A DNA stretch of 64,000 nucleotides, taken from NCBI GenBank assembly GCA_023398105.1, contig JAEWST010000157.1, forward strand, positions 1 through 64,000, read 5' to 3'. Below the pieces are notes generated by a model. It was not told the origin of the DNA, searched no databases, and worked only from the letters and a program-made list of their open reading frames with translations. The DNA comes from Bacillota bacterium. Its GTDB lineage: Bacteria > Bacillota > Clostridia > Acetivibrionales > DSM-1351. The position numbers and the translations under genes are program-made. Below are positions 40,734 through 50,400 of the stretch, piece after piece (the stretch's first letter is position 1; each line of letters opens with the position of its first letter).

Positions 40734-41330
40734 ATGTCTATGGTATTGGGTATCTTGAATATAGAAAATAAAAAATGTGTACAATGTGGTAAAATATTTA
40801 CAATAACGGATTCTGAAAAGAGATTTTTTGAAAGTAAAAATCTTTCTTTTCCTAAAAGATGTAAGGACTGCAGGGAAAAGAATAATCCACGTAAAGTAAA
40901 AGCAAGTAATGAACAGGTAACACATAGAAAAGAGAAAACTGTTGAAATAAAAAAAGGATATTTGATTGTTGCAATCCTTATAATTGTATTTAGTGCATTT
41001 TATTTAAACAGTGAAATTAATTATAAAGGCAATCATATTGAGCAGAAAGCCAATGTTTCAGACAATTACTCTTTTAGAAGTGAAAGCCTACTGCAGGAGC
41101 ATTTTAGTAAGCATGGAGACGAATTTGGGTTAACAAGTGCTTCTCAGTATGAAAGCAGAGCAAATGATGTTATTAAATCACCTGATGCATTACATAAAAT
41201 AGAGGCAGAGGATGGAGATAGCATTTACTATATTCAGGCAACAAATGAATTAGTAATTATCTCAACAGATGGGTATATCCGAACATATTTTAAACCAGAA
41301 GATGGAAGGGCTTATTATAATAAACAATAA
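40734..41330 (+). CDS. Zinc-ribbon membrane protein with a nuclease-toxin-like C-terminal domain
   Basis: A 198-residue protein with three parts. A zinc ribbon uses Cys15, Cys18, Cys43 and Cys46 (KKCVQCGKIF, KRCKDCREKN). One membrane helix covers about 75-92. The C-terminal domain (about 117-198) has LLQEHFSKHGDEFGLTSASQYESRAND and ISTDGYIRTYFKPEDG. The HFxKHGxEF and GxIRTYFKP motifs are those of the C-terminal tips of many polymorphic toxins, probably of the barnase-EndoU-colicin-RelE (BECR) nuclease fold; this assignment is from memory. Here the tip is joined to a membrane-anchored zinc ribbon instead of a secretion module. No clear SD precedes the ATG. No obvious immunity gene follows, which is odd for a toxin. 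Confidence 0.65.
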   Translation: MSMVLGILNIENKKCVQCGKIFTITDSEKRFFESKNLSFPKRCKDCREKNNPRKVKASNEQVTHRKEKTVEIKKGYLIVAILIIVFSAFYLNSEINYKGNHIEQKANVSDNYSFRSESLLQEHFSKHGDEFGLTSASQYESRANDVIKSPDALHKIEAEDGDSIYYIQATNELVIISTDGYIRTYFKPEDGRAYYNKQ

Positions 41331-41757
41331 AAGACAAGGCTAGCACTCTCTCATGTGACTAGTTTATTATCCATAAAAAACATATTTCAGTATTTTTCTT
41401 AGATGTATTTTTAAAAAACCATTGATATATTCTTAGAACACAGTAGAATGAACTTTATCTAAGATTACAGTTATTATTTGCAGTACTATTATCGGTATTG
41501 GAATAATTTCAATGATAGTTATTACAATTATTGATATGAGCCGTTTGTTGAGATAGTTTGAACATTCTAGATATATAAATAATGATTCAATTCCCATTTA
41601 TTCATAAACTGCCTGATTTGCTGTGAAGGGTTAAAATGACAGCTCAAGTATAATTGTTTGAAAAAGTGAACTAAAATTTGTCATGCAAAAATATAATAAA
41701 AATAATAGTAGATAGGAATTCAAATGTGATATAATTTTGCATGAGGGGCGTGAAGTA
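41331..41757. other. Intergenic with a weak repeat and an ATG-less hydrophobic frame
   Basis: CCATTGATATATTCTTAGAA around 41419-41438 resembles repeat family 2. From about 41466 to 41558 an open frame encodes a hydrophobic stretch (TIIGIGIISMIVITIIDMSR) without an acceptable start codon, perhaps the remnant of a small membrane protein. Confidence 0.4.
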
Positions 41758-42105
41758 ATGGAACAAATGATTTATGAATTTATGGAAAAAATGTATTCTG
41801 ATTTAATGAATGAAATTTCATCAGTAAAGAAGGAGCTTGAATCATTAAAACAAGATGTTGAATCAGTAAAACAAGATGTTACATCAGTAAATCAGGAAGT
41901 ATCATCAGTAAAACAGGATGTTAAAACAATAGGAAATCAAGTCATTAGATTGGAAAATGATTTAAAGCCAAAAATTGAGGCAGGACTTGATGGATATAGG
42001 CTTGTTATTGAGAGGCTAAATACGCTGGAAAATAAAGTTGATAATATTAATACAAAGGTTGAAAAGCAAGAAGTGGAAATAAAGGTTATAAAGGGCGGAA
42101 GATAG
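41758..42105 (+). CDS. Coiled-coil protein with heptad repeats
   Basis: A 115-residue soluble protein that is almost entirely coiled coil. After a short N-terminal helix (MEQMIYEFMEKMYSDLMNEI) it has 7-residue units SVKKELE, SLKQDVE, SVKQDVT, SVNQEVS, SVKQDVK in exact register, then IRLENDLKPKIEAGLDGYRL and LNTLENKVDNINTKVE. This is a familiar small clostridial type, usually called hypothetical. It may trimerise or bridge partners; no catalytic motif is seen. ATG at 41758 with GAGGGG 11 bases upstream. It has no operon partner. Confidence 0.75.
   Translation: MEQMIYEFMEKMYSDLMNEISSVKKELESLKQDVESVKQDVTSVNQEVSSVKQDVKTIGNQVIRLENDLKPKIEAGLDGYRLVIERLNTLENKVDNINTKVEKQEVEIKVIKGGR
41818..41922 (+). 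repeat. 21-bp tandem repeats in the coiled-coil gene
   Basis: TCAGTAAAACAAGATGTTGAA-type units repeat five times at exact 21-base spacing and encode one heptad each. Unit number could vary between strains. Confidence 0.85.
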
Positions 42106-42167
42106 AAAGACTCTCAAAGCTTTTTAAACATAATTCGTAGATACTAAATTACATGTTAATTCAATTA

Positions 42168-42200
42168 GGGCAGCTTAGGAATAGGCTGTTTTTTGTTGAA
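42168..42200 (+). terminator. Weak terminator after the coiled-coil gene
   Basis: CAGC(TTAGGAATA)GGCTG is followed by TTTTTTG. The stem is short (4-5 pairs) but the T-run is good. Confidence 0.45.
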
Positions 42201-42241
42201 TAACGATAGAAAATATTAGTGTCGAAAAATTATTGATTCAA

Positions 42242-42270
42242 TTGACATGTAAATAGCTACATAATATACT
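42242..42270 (+). promoter_or_regulatory. Sigma-A-type promoter for the BtrH-like gene
   Basis: TTGACA at 42242-42247 and TATACT at 42265-42270 with a 17-base spacer. The gene begins 74 bases after the -10 box. Confidence 0.7.
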
Positions 42271-42343
42271 TAAACTGTAATTTTAGATTTTTGGTTTTTT
42301 ATATGTACTAATCCGTATTTATCCTTATTTTGGAGGGGATTTT

Positions 42344-43789
42344 ATGCAAAGACTACATATACCTAATTACGCAAATGACAGCTATTATTATAAAACTATA
42401 GACTGCCTAGATACTCCTATAGCTATAGCTTCAGGATATTATGAATATGAAAACTATTTTTATTTTTCTGCTTTTTATTCATTACGTCTAATATGGGAGA
42501 CTAATGTTGATAGATTTCAATCAATAAACTTAAGACTAAACAAATTCGGTTTAGAATTAGTGACAGTAAATATTACCAATAGAGAAACATTACTTAGTAC
42601 AATAAAATCTGTATTAGATGAGAAATATCCTATAGTTGTATATTTTGATTATTTTAGTATGTTTTATTGCGATTTCTACTATAAAAGGTATCATGGATCT
42701 CATGGAATTATTATTAATGGCTATAATGAAGAAAATTCAACTATTACAATAATGGATTGCTCACATGTTGGTTTTGATAATCCTTTTTATAATCTAACAC
42801 TGAAAGAAGATATTTTCTTAGACTTATGGGAAGAAGCAAATACATACTTCAATGAAAGACTCCCCAATTTTGCTAATAAATTGTTCTATATTAAACCCCA
42901 AAATACAAAAAAGATTATTTTTAGTGATTTCAAATTTTTAAAAGATGTAGTGGAAAATAACTATATTATCGAAAATGATAACTTGATTAGAAATGTAATT
43001 AATAATAAAAACTTTAATATTTCAGTTTCTGAGTTTTATAAAAGAGACTATGTTGACTCTACAAAGAACATTTTCAAAATACTTGATAGGGTATATGAAC
43101 AATTAGTTAATGAAAATATAACCGTAAAAAACTATGAGGATTTTAAGCAGAAATACGTATATAGAAGGTCAATAGTGTTTTCTAGTTTTCTGAGAAATTC
43201 TATTAGTAAAAAGGTTGATGAGAAAGCCATACCTAAATATACTCAAGAAATACAAGCCCTAAATAACGATTTTCGTATGTTAATTAATGAGTTGTACCTA
43301 CAATATTGCACCAAAATGTCTAATGATACTTTAATGCAGTTCGAGGATTATAAGGAGCTTATAAACTATACGTCCGATGCTTTAGTTACTGCAAGCAGTG
43401 AGTTAGCGGCATATGATATATCCTTTAAAGCAGAAAGAGTAATTAACGGTAAATATAATGGTTTTGATACTGATATGTGGATTTCAAATGATATGAAGAA
43501 TCCACACTGGTTAATGCTAGACTTTAAGAAAGAGATAGCTGTTTCTAAGTTTGTTGTTATCCATGATTCCCGTTCTCCAGATTTATACTTGATTGATTAT
43601 AGTATTCAAGGTAGTAATAATATAAATGATTGGGTAAACCTAATAGAAATAGAAGGAAATAATAAAGAGCAAACTACAAATTATTTAGAGGGACAAAAAT
43701 ATAGGTACTATCGTATTTATATTACTAAGCCATCAAAAATAGATAATATGGCTAGAATATTTGGTATAGAATGCTGGGGATATGAGTAG
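42344..43789 (+). CDS. BtrH-like papain-fold protein with C-terminal discoidin (F5/8C) domain
   Basis: A 481-residue protein. Residues about 10-185 resemble the N-terminal domain of butirosin protein BtrH and related C39-like cysteine enzymes, which act as acyltransferases or peptidases: KTIDCLDTPIA (Cys21), VYFDYFSMFY, RYHGSHGIIINGYNEEN (His120) and TITIMDCSH (Asp138) give a full Cys-His-Asp set. The middle is helical. The last 135 residues form a galactose-binding-like F5/8 type C domain (TASSELAAYDISFKAERVIN, HWLMLDFKKEIAVSKFVV, YRYYRIYITKPS). BtrH relatives usually sit in nonribosomal peptide clusters; here there is none, and no export signal. Its own promoter and SD GGAGGGG support expression. 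Substrate unknown. I have not seen this fusion described. Confidence 0.65.
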   Translation: MQRLHIPNYANDSYYYKTIDCLDTPIAIASGYYEYENYFYFSAFYSLRLIWETNVDRFQSINLRLNKFGLELVTVNITNRETLLSTIKSVLDEKYPIVVYFDYFSMFYCDFYYKRYHGSHGIIINGYNEENSTITIMDCSHVGFDNPFYNLTLKEDIFLDLWEEANTYFNERLPNFANKLFYIKPQNTKKIIFSDFKFLKDVVENNYIIENDNLIRNVINNKNFNISVSEFYKRDYVDSTKNIFKILDRVYEQLVNENITVKNYEDFKQKYVYRRSIVFSSFLRNSISKKVDEKAIPKYTQEIQALNNDFRMLINELYLQYCTKMSNDTLMQFEDYKELINYTSDALVTASSELAAYDISFKAERVINGKYNGFDTDMWISNDMKNPHWLMLDFKKEIAVSKFVVIHDSRSPDLYLIDYSIQGSNNINDWVNLIEIEGNNKEQTTNYLEGQKYRYYRIYITKPSKIDNMARIFGIECWGYE

Positions 43790-43851
43790 AGTAATCAATC
43801 TGCGTAAATCAGTAACCCACATACAATTTTGTAGGGTGTATTAGGTTTTAC

Positions 43852-43926
43852 AAAAAAAGCAGGCTTAATGAAAGAGTCTTTCAGTTCCAGTTTGTGTGAC
43901 TGAATGGAAAAAGGCTGCTTTTTTCA
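43852..43926 (+). terminator. Terminator after the BtrH-like gene
   Basis: AAAAAAGCAG pairs with CTGCTTTTTT across a roughly 50-base arm that itself contains CAGTT...GACTG pairing. It ends with a T-run. Confidence 0.7.
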
Positions 43927-44092
43927 TGCCGATAAACAATAAATAAGTACAATAATTGAAGGGAATTCATGATAGTGTGTGAAATTAGAATAGCTAGCGA
44001 TATTTTGATTGCTGAATTGTCCCAAAACTATAATAAAACAATAGCAATATTATTTCGTATAAAATTACTATAAAAACTATTTTGGAGATATT

Positions 44093-45073
44093 ATGTCAAA
44101 GCATATAAAAAGCGTTGTTTGGAGTATATTTTTTCTAATTACATACTTGGTTTTACAATTAATTGCCACTAAAACAATAGGGGAAGGAATACTCCATTAT
44201 ACACCTGACTATTCAAATCCAGAAACATGGGCAAAATTTGTATTTTATGAACAGATAAATACAAATCTAACAAAGGTGATTCCAATAATAATATCAATGC
44301 TGATATATTATATTCTGTATAAATGGATTTTAAAATCAAAGATAACAGCAAATTACGGGTTTTCAAAAGCTGGAGCAAGAAATATTTTTATAGGTATACT
44401 TATCGGATTTACAGTGTCTCTACTAGGTTTATTAATATTATGCAATCAAGTATGGTATGAATTGATATATAGAAAAGGATTTTTAAATCTGTCTAATATC
44501 TTTAATAATCAGGATGTATTAATTATAATCCGAAATACGCTTTTGATTAATTTATTCTCAATAATAATTATGGCAGTAATAGTTCCTTTTTTTGAGGAAA
44601 TTTTATTTAGAGGACTTGTTTATAATAAACTTAGAGCTACACTACCGCTGTGGGTAACTATTATTTTGCAAGCATTATTATTTGGAATGGTACAAGGTAA
44701 TGTGCTTAGCGGATTATATGCGTTAATTATTGGCATACTACTAGGCATTACATATATGATTACAAAATCAATATGGGTGCCAGTAATAATTCGTGTGATT
44801 TTTAATATTTTCATTATGGCAATTATGGAGTTTGACAAAATGAGTTTGCTACTTGAACATTCAACATTTAATACGACAGAAGTTATTGATACATTTGTGT
44901 ACAACAGTCTTGGTGGTAATAAACCAGATATAAATGGAATGCCTATAATGGCAAATATTATAATAGGAACAATAATATTATTAGGATTAGTGACTCAGAT
45001 AATATGGCTTTGGAGGTCTAACAGTAGACATAAAAATAAAACACAAATAGAAGGCACTTTTTCTTGTGACTAG
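44093..45073 (+). CDS. CPBP-family membrane protein lacking the catalytic histidines
   Basis: A 326-residue protein with about seven membrane helices. It belongs to the CPBP (CAAX protease and bacteriocin-processing, Abi) family. Motif 1 is intact: FFEEILFRGLVYN (Glu168, Glu169, Arg173). Motif 2, normally FxxxH, is FGMVQ with Gln201. Motif 3, normally HxxxN, is RVIFN with Arg234. Both zinc-binding histidines are therefore replaced, and the protein is unlikely to be an active metalloprotease. It may have kept a binding role. It has a long N-terminal loop and a C-terminal extension (about 245-326) with one more helix. SD GGAG 6 bases before the ATG. It overlaps the upstream extension of the CutA-like frame but not that gene's chosen start. 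Confidence 0.85.
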   Translation: MSKHIKSVVWSIFFLITYLVLQLIATKTIGEGILHYTPDYSNPETWAKFVFYEQINTNLTKVIPIIISMLIYYILYKWILKSKITANYGFSKAGARNIFIGILIGFTVSLLGLLILCNQVWYELIYRKGFLNLSNIFNNQDVLIIIRNTLLINLFSIIIMAVIVPFFEEILFRGLVYNKLRATLPLWVTIILQALLFGMVQGNVLSGLYALIIGILLGITYMITKSIWVPVIIRVIFNIFIMAIMEFDKMSLLLEHSTFNTTEVIDTFVYNSLGGNKPDINGMPIMANIIIGTIILLGLVTQIIWLWRSNSRHKNKTQIEGTFSCD

Positions 45074-45152
45074 ACTAACTTATACATCATTAATTCAACA
45101 CATTTATCTTTTAGAGTTGCAAGCTAAACCGATATTTTTAGGAGAAATAGCT

Positions 45153-45485
45153 ATGAATGAGTTCACATATTGCAAAATTGAAATTTTTATTCCAGAAAGC
45201 CACTTGACCATATTGCAAGATGTTCTAAGAAGCGTGGATGCAGGGCATATTGGAAACTATGATAGCTGCTTGTCCTACAGTAAGGTTATAGGCTGTTGGA
45301 GACCGCTTTCGGGTAGCAGCCCCTATATGGGTGAGGCAAATGCACTCAGCTCAGAACCTGAGTTAAAAGTAGAGGTTACATGCCTGCGTGAGAATATTGA
45401 TGTTACAGTAGATGCCATAAAGAAAATTCATCCCTATGAGGTTCCAGTTATAAATGTTATTCCGTTATATAGGACGAGTTTTTAG
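45153..45485 (+). CDS. CutA/YqfO-like domain protein
   Basis: A 110-residue protein with a ferredoxin-like fold related to the CutA/PII-like insert of YqfO (NIF3 family). CKIEIFIPESHLTILQDVLR, GHIGNYDSCLSYSKVIGCWR and GSSPYMGEANALSSEPELKV are the family pattern, with VDAIKKIHPYEVPVINVIPL at the end, including the typical HPYExPV. These domains form trimers and may bind metal or small ligands; the precise role is unknown. The ATG at 45153 has AGGAG 9 bases upstream, while the open frame begins earlier without a site. It follows the CPBP gene by 80 bases and may be cotranscribed. Confidence 0.85.
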   Translation: MNEFTYCKIEIFIPESHLTILQDVLRSVDAGHIGNYDSCLSYSKVIGCWRPLSGSSPYMGEANALSSEPELKVEVTCLRENIDVTVDAIKKIHPYEVPVINVIPLYRTSF

Positions 45486-45534
45486 TGTGATGGGGTTTGA
45501 GGGATATTAAAGAGATTAACTAATAGCAACAAAA

Positions 45535-45562
45535 AAATGGTATCTGTAAAAGATATCTTTTT
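45535..45562 (+). terminator. Terminator before the defence genes
   Basis: A-rich sequence, then GGTATC(TGTAAAA)GATATC followed by TTTTTTT. The stem is short but closes with a strong T-run. Confidence 0.55.
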
Positions 45563-45602
45563 TTGTTGGCTTATCTATAGAAAATAAGTAAATAAATTCA
45601 AT
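45554..45602 (+). repeat. 49-bp imperfect direct repeat, right copy
   Basis: TATCTTTTTTTGTTGGCTTA and then TCTATAGAAAATAAGTAAA with an AT-rich tail. It is 43/49 identical to 39766-39814. Confidence 0.7.
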
Positions 45603-45687
45603 ATTATAAAGGAAAATGGGAGCTGATTGTAGAATTAAAAGGGTTAGGTGGAAGGTTGGCAGAGAACAGAGACAGAGAGGTGCTTAT

Positions 45688-47316
45688 ATGGAAGCTAAGG
45701 AAAGAAAAATAAATGAAATACTTACAGAAAATAGACTTTATGAAATTCCAGCATATCAGAGACCATATTCATGGGATGAAGAGCATTCATTAGAATTAAT
45801 TCAAGATATATACAATGCATTTAAACGAAATGATACAGAATATTTTATTGGTTCAATAATTACAATTGAAAAAGAGAAAAATAGAACATATGATGTAGTG
45901 GATGGACAGCAAAGGCTAACTACTTTAAACTTAATATTTGCAGTCTTAAAGCAGATGATATCAAATAAGTCTAGCGTTGAAGATATTCAAAAAAGGCTAA
46001 TGCCACTTAATCCACATACAGATGAGCCTGAAAAACCTAGACTTACAGTAAGAATGCAAGATCAGAATTTTTTTCTAAACCATATAATTCTAGGAGAAAA
46101 GGTTAAAGAATATCAAGAAATTTCTGAAACGCAGGAAAGATTACGTACAAATTCTAATGAAATTAAAAATTTCTTGAAATCTATTGAAGAGTCAGAAAAT
46201 GGTCTAAGAAGGTTGGTAAATTACATTTTAGAACATGTGTATGTAGTTTTTGTTATAACAGATAGTCTTACTTCGGCATACAGACTCTTTAATGTTTTAA
46301 ACGCAAGAGGATTGTCTTTATCCAACGGTGATTTATTAAAAAATAAGTTGTTTGAGTATGCAGAGAAAAAAGAACAAGAAAGAAAACAAATAGAGAATTC
46401 GTGGAATGAATTAGAACAAATTGTGGGTATAAAAAATCTTGACATATTTCTTGGACACTTAAGGACAGCAATTAAAGGTAATAAGGCAAAAGAAACATTA
46501 TATAAAGAATTTTATGAGATTATTGATGAAAATTATAAAGAGTTTCCTTCAAAATTTGCAAAACTATTAGTAGATTCTGCTAATAATTATGTAAAAATAA
46601 TAGAAAAGGATTTTGAAGATTGCAAGACAGATATTTATTTACAATCCTTAGAAAATGTTTCACATGATGAATGGATACCCCCAATATTGGCATTTCTCAA
46701 CAAACCTGTAAAAAATATGGAACTCTATGATTTTATTGGACTAATTGATAGAATAACTTATCAAAATTGGATAAGAAGATTAGGTAAAACTAAAAGGAAT
46801 ACAGTATATTATAGGTTAATAAATCAAATAAACAATAGTGAAACTACTGATATAATTAGACATACAGTTGTGGAGTTTGCTAATAATGAAGAATTCAAGA
46901 GTCATTTAGAGAGTGATTTTTACAATAATACTTATTGTAAAGCAGTTCTTTTTAGAATAGAAAGAGAATTGCAAGACGATAGTGTTTCAAAGGATTTTAA
47001 CGGTAGAATTACAATAGAACATGTATTACCTCAATATCTTCAAGATGAATACTGGACAATACGATTTACAAAAGAAAAGCATAGAGAATTGTTAAATAGA
47101 ATTGGAAATTTAACATTATTAAGTGCAAGTAAAAATTCATCTGCAAAAGCATTTTCTTTTGATAAAAAAAAGGAGATTTATATTCAATTGAATAAAAAAG
47201 TATCTTTTGATTTAACCAAAGAAATATGTGAAGAAATAGAATGGACAGAAGAAATAATAAGACAGAGGCAGAAGAGATTGATAGAATGTATTATGAATAT
47301 ATGGGAAATAAATTGA
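45688..47316 (+). CDS. GmrSD-type enzyme (DUF262-DUF1524)
   Basis: A 542-residue fusion of the two halves of GmrSD-like modification-dependent restriction enzymes. The N-terminal DUF262 domain (ParB-like NTP-dependent module) has YEIPAYQRPYSWDEEHSLEL, FIGSIITIE and YDVVDGQQRLTTLN (about 67-80). The C-terminal DUF1524 is an HNH nuclease, with GRITIEHVLPQ (His near 444) and NRIGNLTLLSASKNSSAKAFSF, including the usual NRxGNLTLL...NS. GmrSD homologues cut DNA with glucosylated or other modified bases, so this is probably a type IV restriction or BrxU-like defence protein. The ATG at 45688 has GAGAGG 7 bases upstream. The Hhe-like gene follows 148 bases later on the same strand. Confidence 0.9.
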   Translation: MEAKERKINEILTENRLYEIPAYQRPYSWDEEHSLELIQDIYNAFKRNDTEYFIGSIITIEKEKNRTYDVVDGQQRLTTLNLIFAVLKQMISNKSSVEDIQKRLMPLNPHTDEPEKPRLTVRMQDQNFFLNHIILGEKVKEYQEISETQERLRTNSNEIKNFLKSIEESENGLRRLVNYILEHVYVVFVITDSLTSAYRLFNVLNARGLSLSNGDLLKNKLFEYAEKKEQERKQIENSWNELEQIVGIKNLDIFLGHLRTAIKGNKAKETLYKEFYEIIDENYKEFPSKFAKLLVDSANNYVKIIEKDFEDCKTDIYLQSLENVSHDEWIPPILAFLNKPVKNMELYDFIGLIDRITYQNWIRRLGKTKRNTVYYRLINQINNSETTDIIRHTVVEFANNEEFKSHLESDFYNNTYCKAVLFRIERELQDDSVSKDFNGRITIEHVLPQYLQDEYWTIRFTKEKHRELLNRIGNLTLLSASKNSSAKAFSFDKKKEIYIQLNKKVSFDLTKEICEEIEWTEEIIRQRQKRLIECIMNIWEIN

Positions 47317-47464
47317 TTTCTACTTAAGTATATTTGTTTATAGTAAATAATGGAAATAAAGATAAGGTTATAGAAATATATTTAAAGAAAATATAAATAT
47401 TTATATTATTGATAAGAACCACTATTGTAAGATATATTTAAATTTATCAGGGGATGATCTACTA

Positions 47465-50400
47465 ATGAAAACAATACTCAATAAATATAAAGATAGACTT
47501 ATAAATCTTAGCAGTAGAAATAGAAGTCTAGTACTTAAAAAAATACACAAAAAAAGAGCATTTGATTTAACTGGTTTGAATACATTAAATGAAAAACTAG
47601 ATGAACATATTGTGCCATATATATGTAAGCGAGAAGTGGATAGGTTTTTATTATTAGAAGATCCTTATGAAATAAGAATACAAGAAATAGGCAAATTGGA
47701 TGAAGAAATCAAATCTGTAAAGGAAAAGCTTGTAAATCAACTAAATATAGATGACAAGCAGCTATTGGAACAAAAAAAGCTGGAAATTGATAATAAAATT
47801 CAAGAGAAATATGAGTTGGAGTTAAAAAAGATAGATAAGAAATTTGATAAGATAATAGACTTTTCAAATAGTCTTATTTATTTACAAAGAGAGATAAGTG
47901 CTACCGAAAAGGAGACAGGTCTATATGAGCTGTTTGTTGGATATCCTTTCTCAGAAGGAAGATTTCATGATAATTCTTTTGTAAAAGCTCCCTTATTACT
48001 ATTCCCTGTAAGGATTATTAAAGATCATAATAAATGGTATCTTGAAAATATTCTGGATCAGGATATACTTATCAACAAAGTTTTTGTGCTGGGTTATGCA
48101 AAATATAATGAAGTAAAAGTTAATAATTTTGACACAGAATTTTCATCTCTTGAGCAGTTTGGGGATAATCTCACAGAAAGTATTTTAAGCTACTTTGATG
48201 AAAATAAAATAAAAATACAGGATACTGGAATCAGACATATAGAAAAATTCATAGACTATACTAACCAAAGCCTACCCAATTATAAAATAGGTGAAATAGT
48301 TTTAAAGAATTATATTGTTCTAGGACAGTTTCCAATTGCAAATTCAATTTATAATGATTACCAGTTGTTAGAAAGTGTTGAACTCAAAAATACTTTACTG
48401 GATAAATTACTGCTCAACGATATATCAACTGATACTACAAGTAGTGAAGATAGTGAGGAAGATGGTAAATTACGATTTTCTGAAAGAGATATTAACTTTA
48501 TTACTCCTTTGGACTATAGTCAAGAGAATGCTATAAAAAAGGCTAATGATACCCAACAGTTAGTTATATATGGACCTCCAGGGACAGGAAAATCTCAAAC
48601 TATTGCAAATATAATAGCTGATGCTTTATTTAAAGGAAAAAGAGTTTTGATGGTATCCCAAAAAAGAGCCGCTCTTGATGTTATATTCAATAGGCTTTCT
48701 TCAATACAATCAAAGGTATTACTCCTTCACGATGTTAATAAAGATAAAAAAAGCTTTTATGATAAAGTTTCGGATATGCTTGAGTCATTTGATAACTCTA
48801 ATCATTGTGCTGATGTTAACAAAAAAGCACAACAAATTGATGATGCAATTATACAGCTTGAAGGGATTGCGGATATGCTGCATAAACCTAGAGAATTTGG
48901 TATAACACTGCAGCAAATGTACTCTAAAACAAAGGCTATAAATAGTAAGTCAGACATGCGTTATGATCAATTTAAAGCATTTAGAAGTGAAAATTGGTTT
49001 AAAGAATATAAATACAAAGAGATAAAAGAAGCCGTTTCAAAAATTAATACAGAGGAAATAATTAAAAATTACATTGGGCTATCCAATATGATTTCAGACA
49101 ACTTTTTGTTAACACAATTGAAGAGTGATCTTGATATATTCAAGGCTGATGATTTTTGCAATAGAAAAGATAGCATTTTACAAGCATGCCAAGAGGGTAT
49201 TTATAGTTTACTGGAAAATAAAAAAGGAAAATGCTTAATTCAATTGTATAAAAGCAAATATTTTAAAATAGAAAAAAATGATATAACAGAACTTATTGAT
49301 AAGTTAAATAATGATGAAAACAGTCGTTTACTTATACCTTTAAATAATGGAAGATGGTGGAGCTTAAAATATTGGCTTCAGTATAAGCAAAACAAAATTA
49401 TAGAACAAGAAAATAAAGCGGAGTTTGAAAGACTGAAAGAAGAAATCCAAAAAGAAATTTTGGATTTTAATAGTAAAATTTTTAATGCGATAAAAGAATT
49501 ACAATTTTTAAACAGTGTACTTGAAGAAAAGATTGTATCAAGCCTAATGCTTGATATTTTTAATGGTGCTAATATAGATGAAAAACTAATGTTTATTGAA
49601 CGGGCTATAGAAAAATACGATGAATACAAGCACCTAAATAGTATTTTTAGTTATTTTGATAGCTTAGATAAAAATATATTAAAGTACTGCTACCAACATA
49701 CAGAATCAGTAGAAAAATTTAAAGAACTAATTAATTATATTTTAGAATTTGCAATTCTTAATAATATCTATGATATTGAAAAGCTAACAGTTGAAAAGCA
49801 TTCCATACTGAATATTGCTAGATTTAAGGATTTAACAGAACAAATAAACGAATTAATGAAAGAAAAGAACTCACTAACACCTAGTTTAATAGTCAGCACT
49901 TGGAATAAAAAGATTGCCCAATATTCTGAGTCAAAAATTTATAAGGAGTTTAAGAGGCAAGCAAACAAAAAAAGAATGCTTTGGCCTATTCGTAAGTACG
50001 TCAGTGAGTTTTCTGAAATGGCACTAAACCTATTTCCATGCTGGTTAATAAGTCCTGAGACAGTATCAGATGTTTTACCGTTAAATAATGGACTATTTGA
50101 TGTGGTTATTTTTGATGAAGCATCGCAAATGTTTATTGAAAATGCAATTCCTACGATATTTAGAGGGAATAAAGTTATTGTTGCAGGGGATGATAAGCAG
50201 CTAAAACCCAATTCGCTATTTGCTTCAAAATATGATGATGAGATTGATGAAGAGGATATTAAACTTGAAAGTTCGGCAGCTCTTGAAGAGGAAAGCCTAC
50301 TTGACTTGGCAAAGGTCAATTTTGATTCAGTACATCTAAACTATCATTATCGTTCAAGATATGATGAACTTATTAATTTTTCAAATTATGCATTTTACAG

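Noticed and set aside
41466..41558. Hydrophobic small protein upstream of the coiled-coil gene
   Set aside because: The frame has no acceptable start codon and no SD, so at most it is a remnant.
41818..41922. CRISPR array
   Set aside because: The regular 21-bp units are coding heptads without spacers. The same applies to the 12-bp repeats at 36521-36579. No array was found anywhere in the window.
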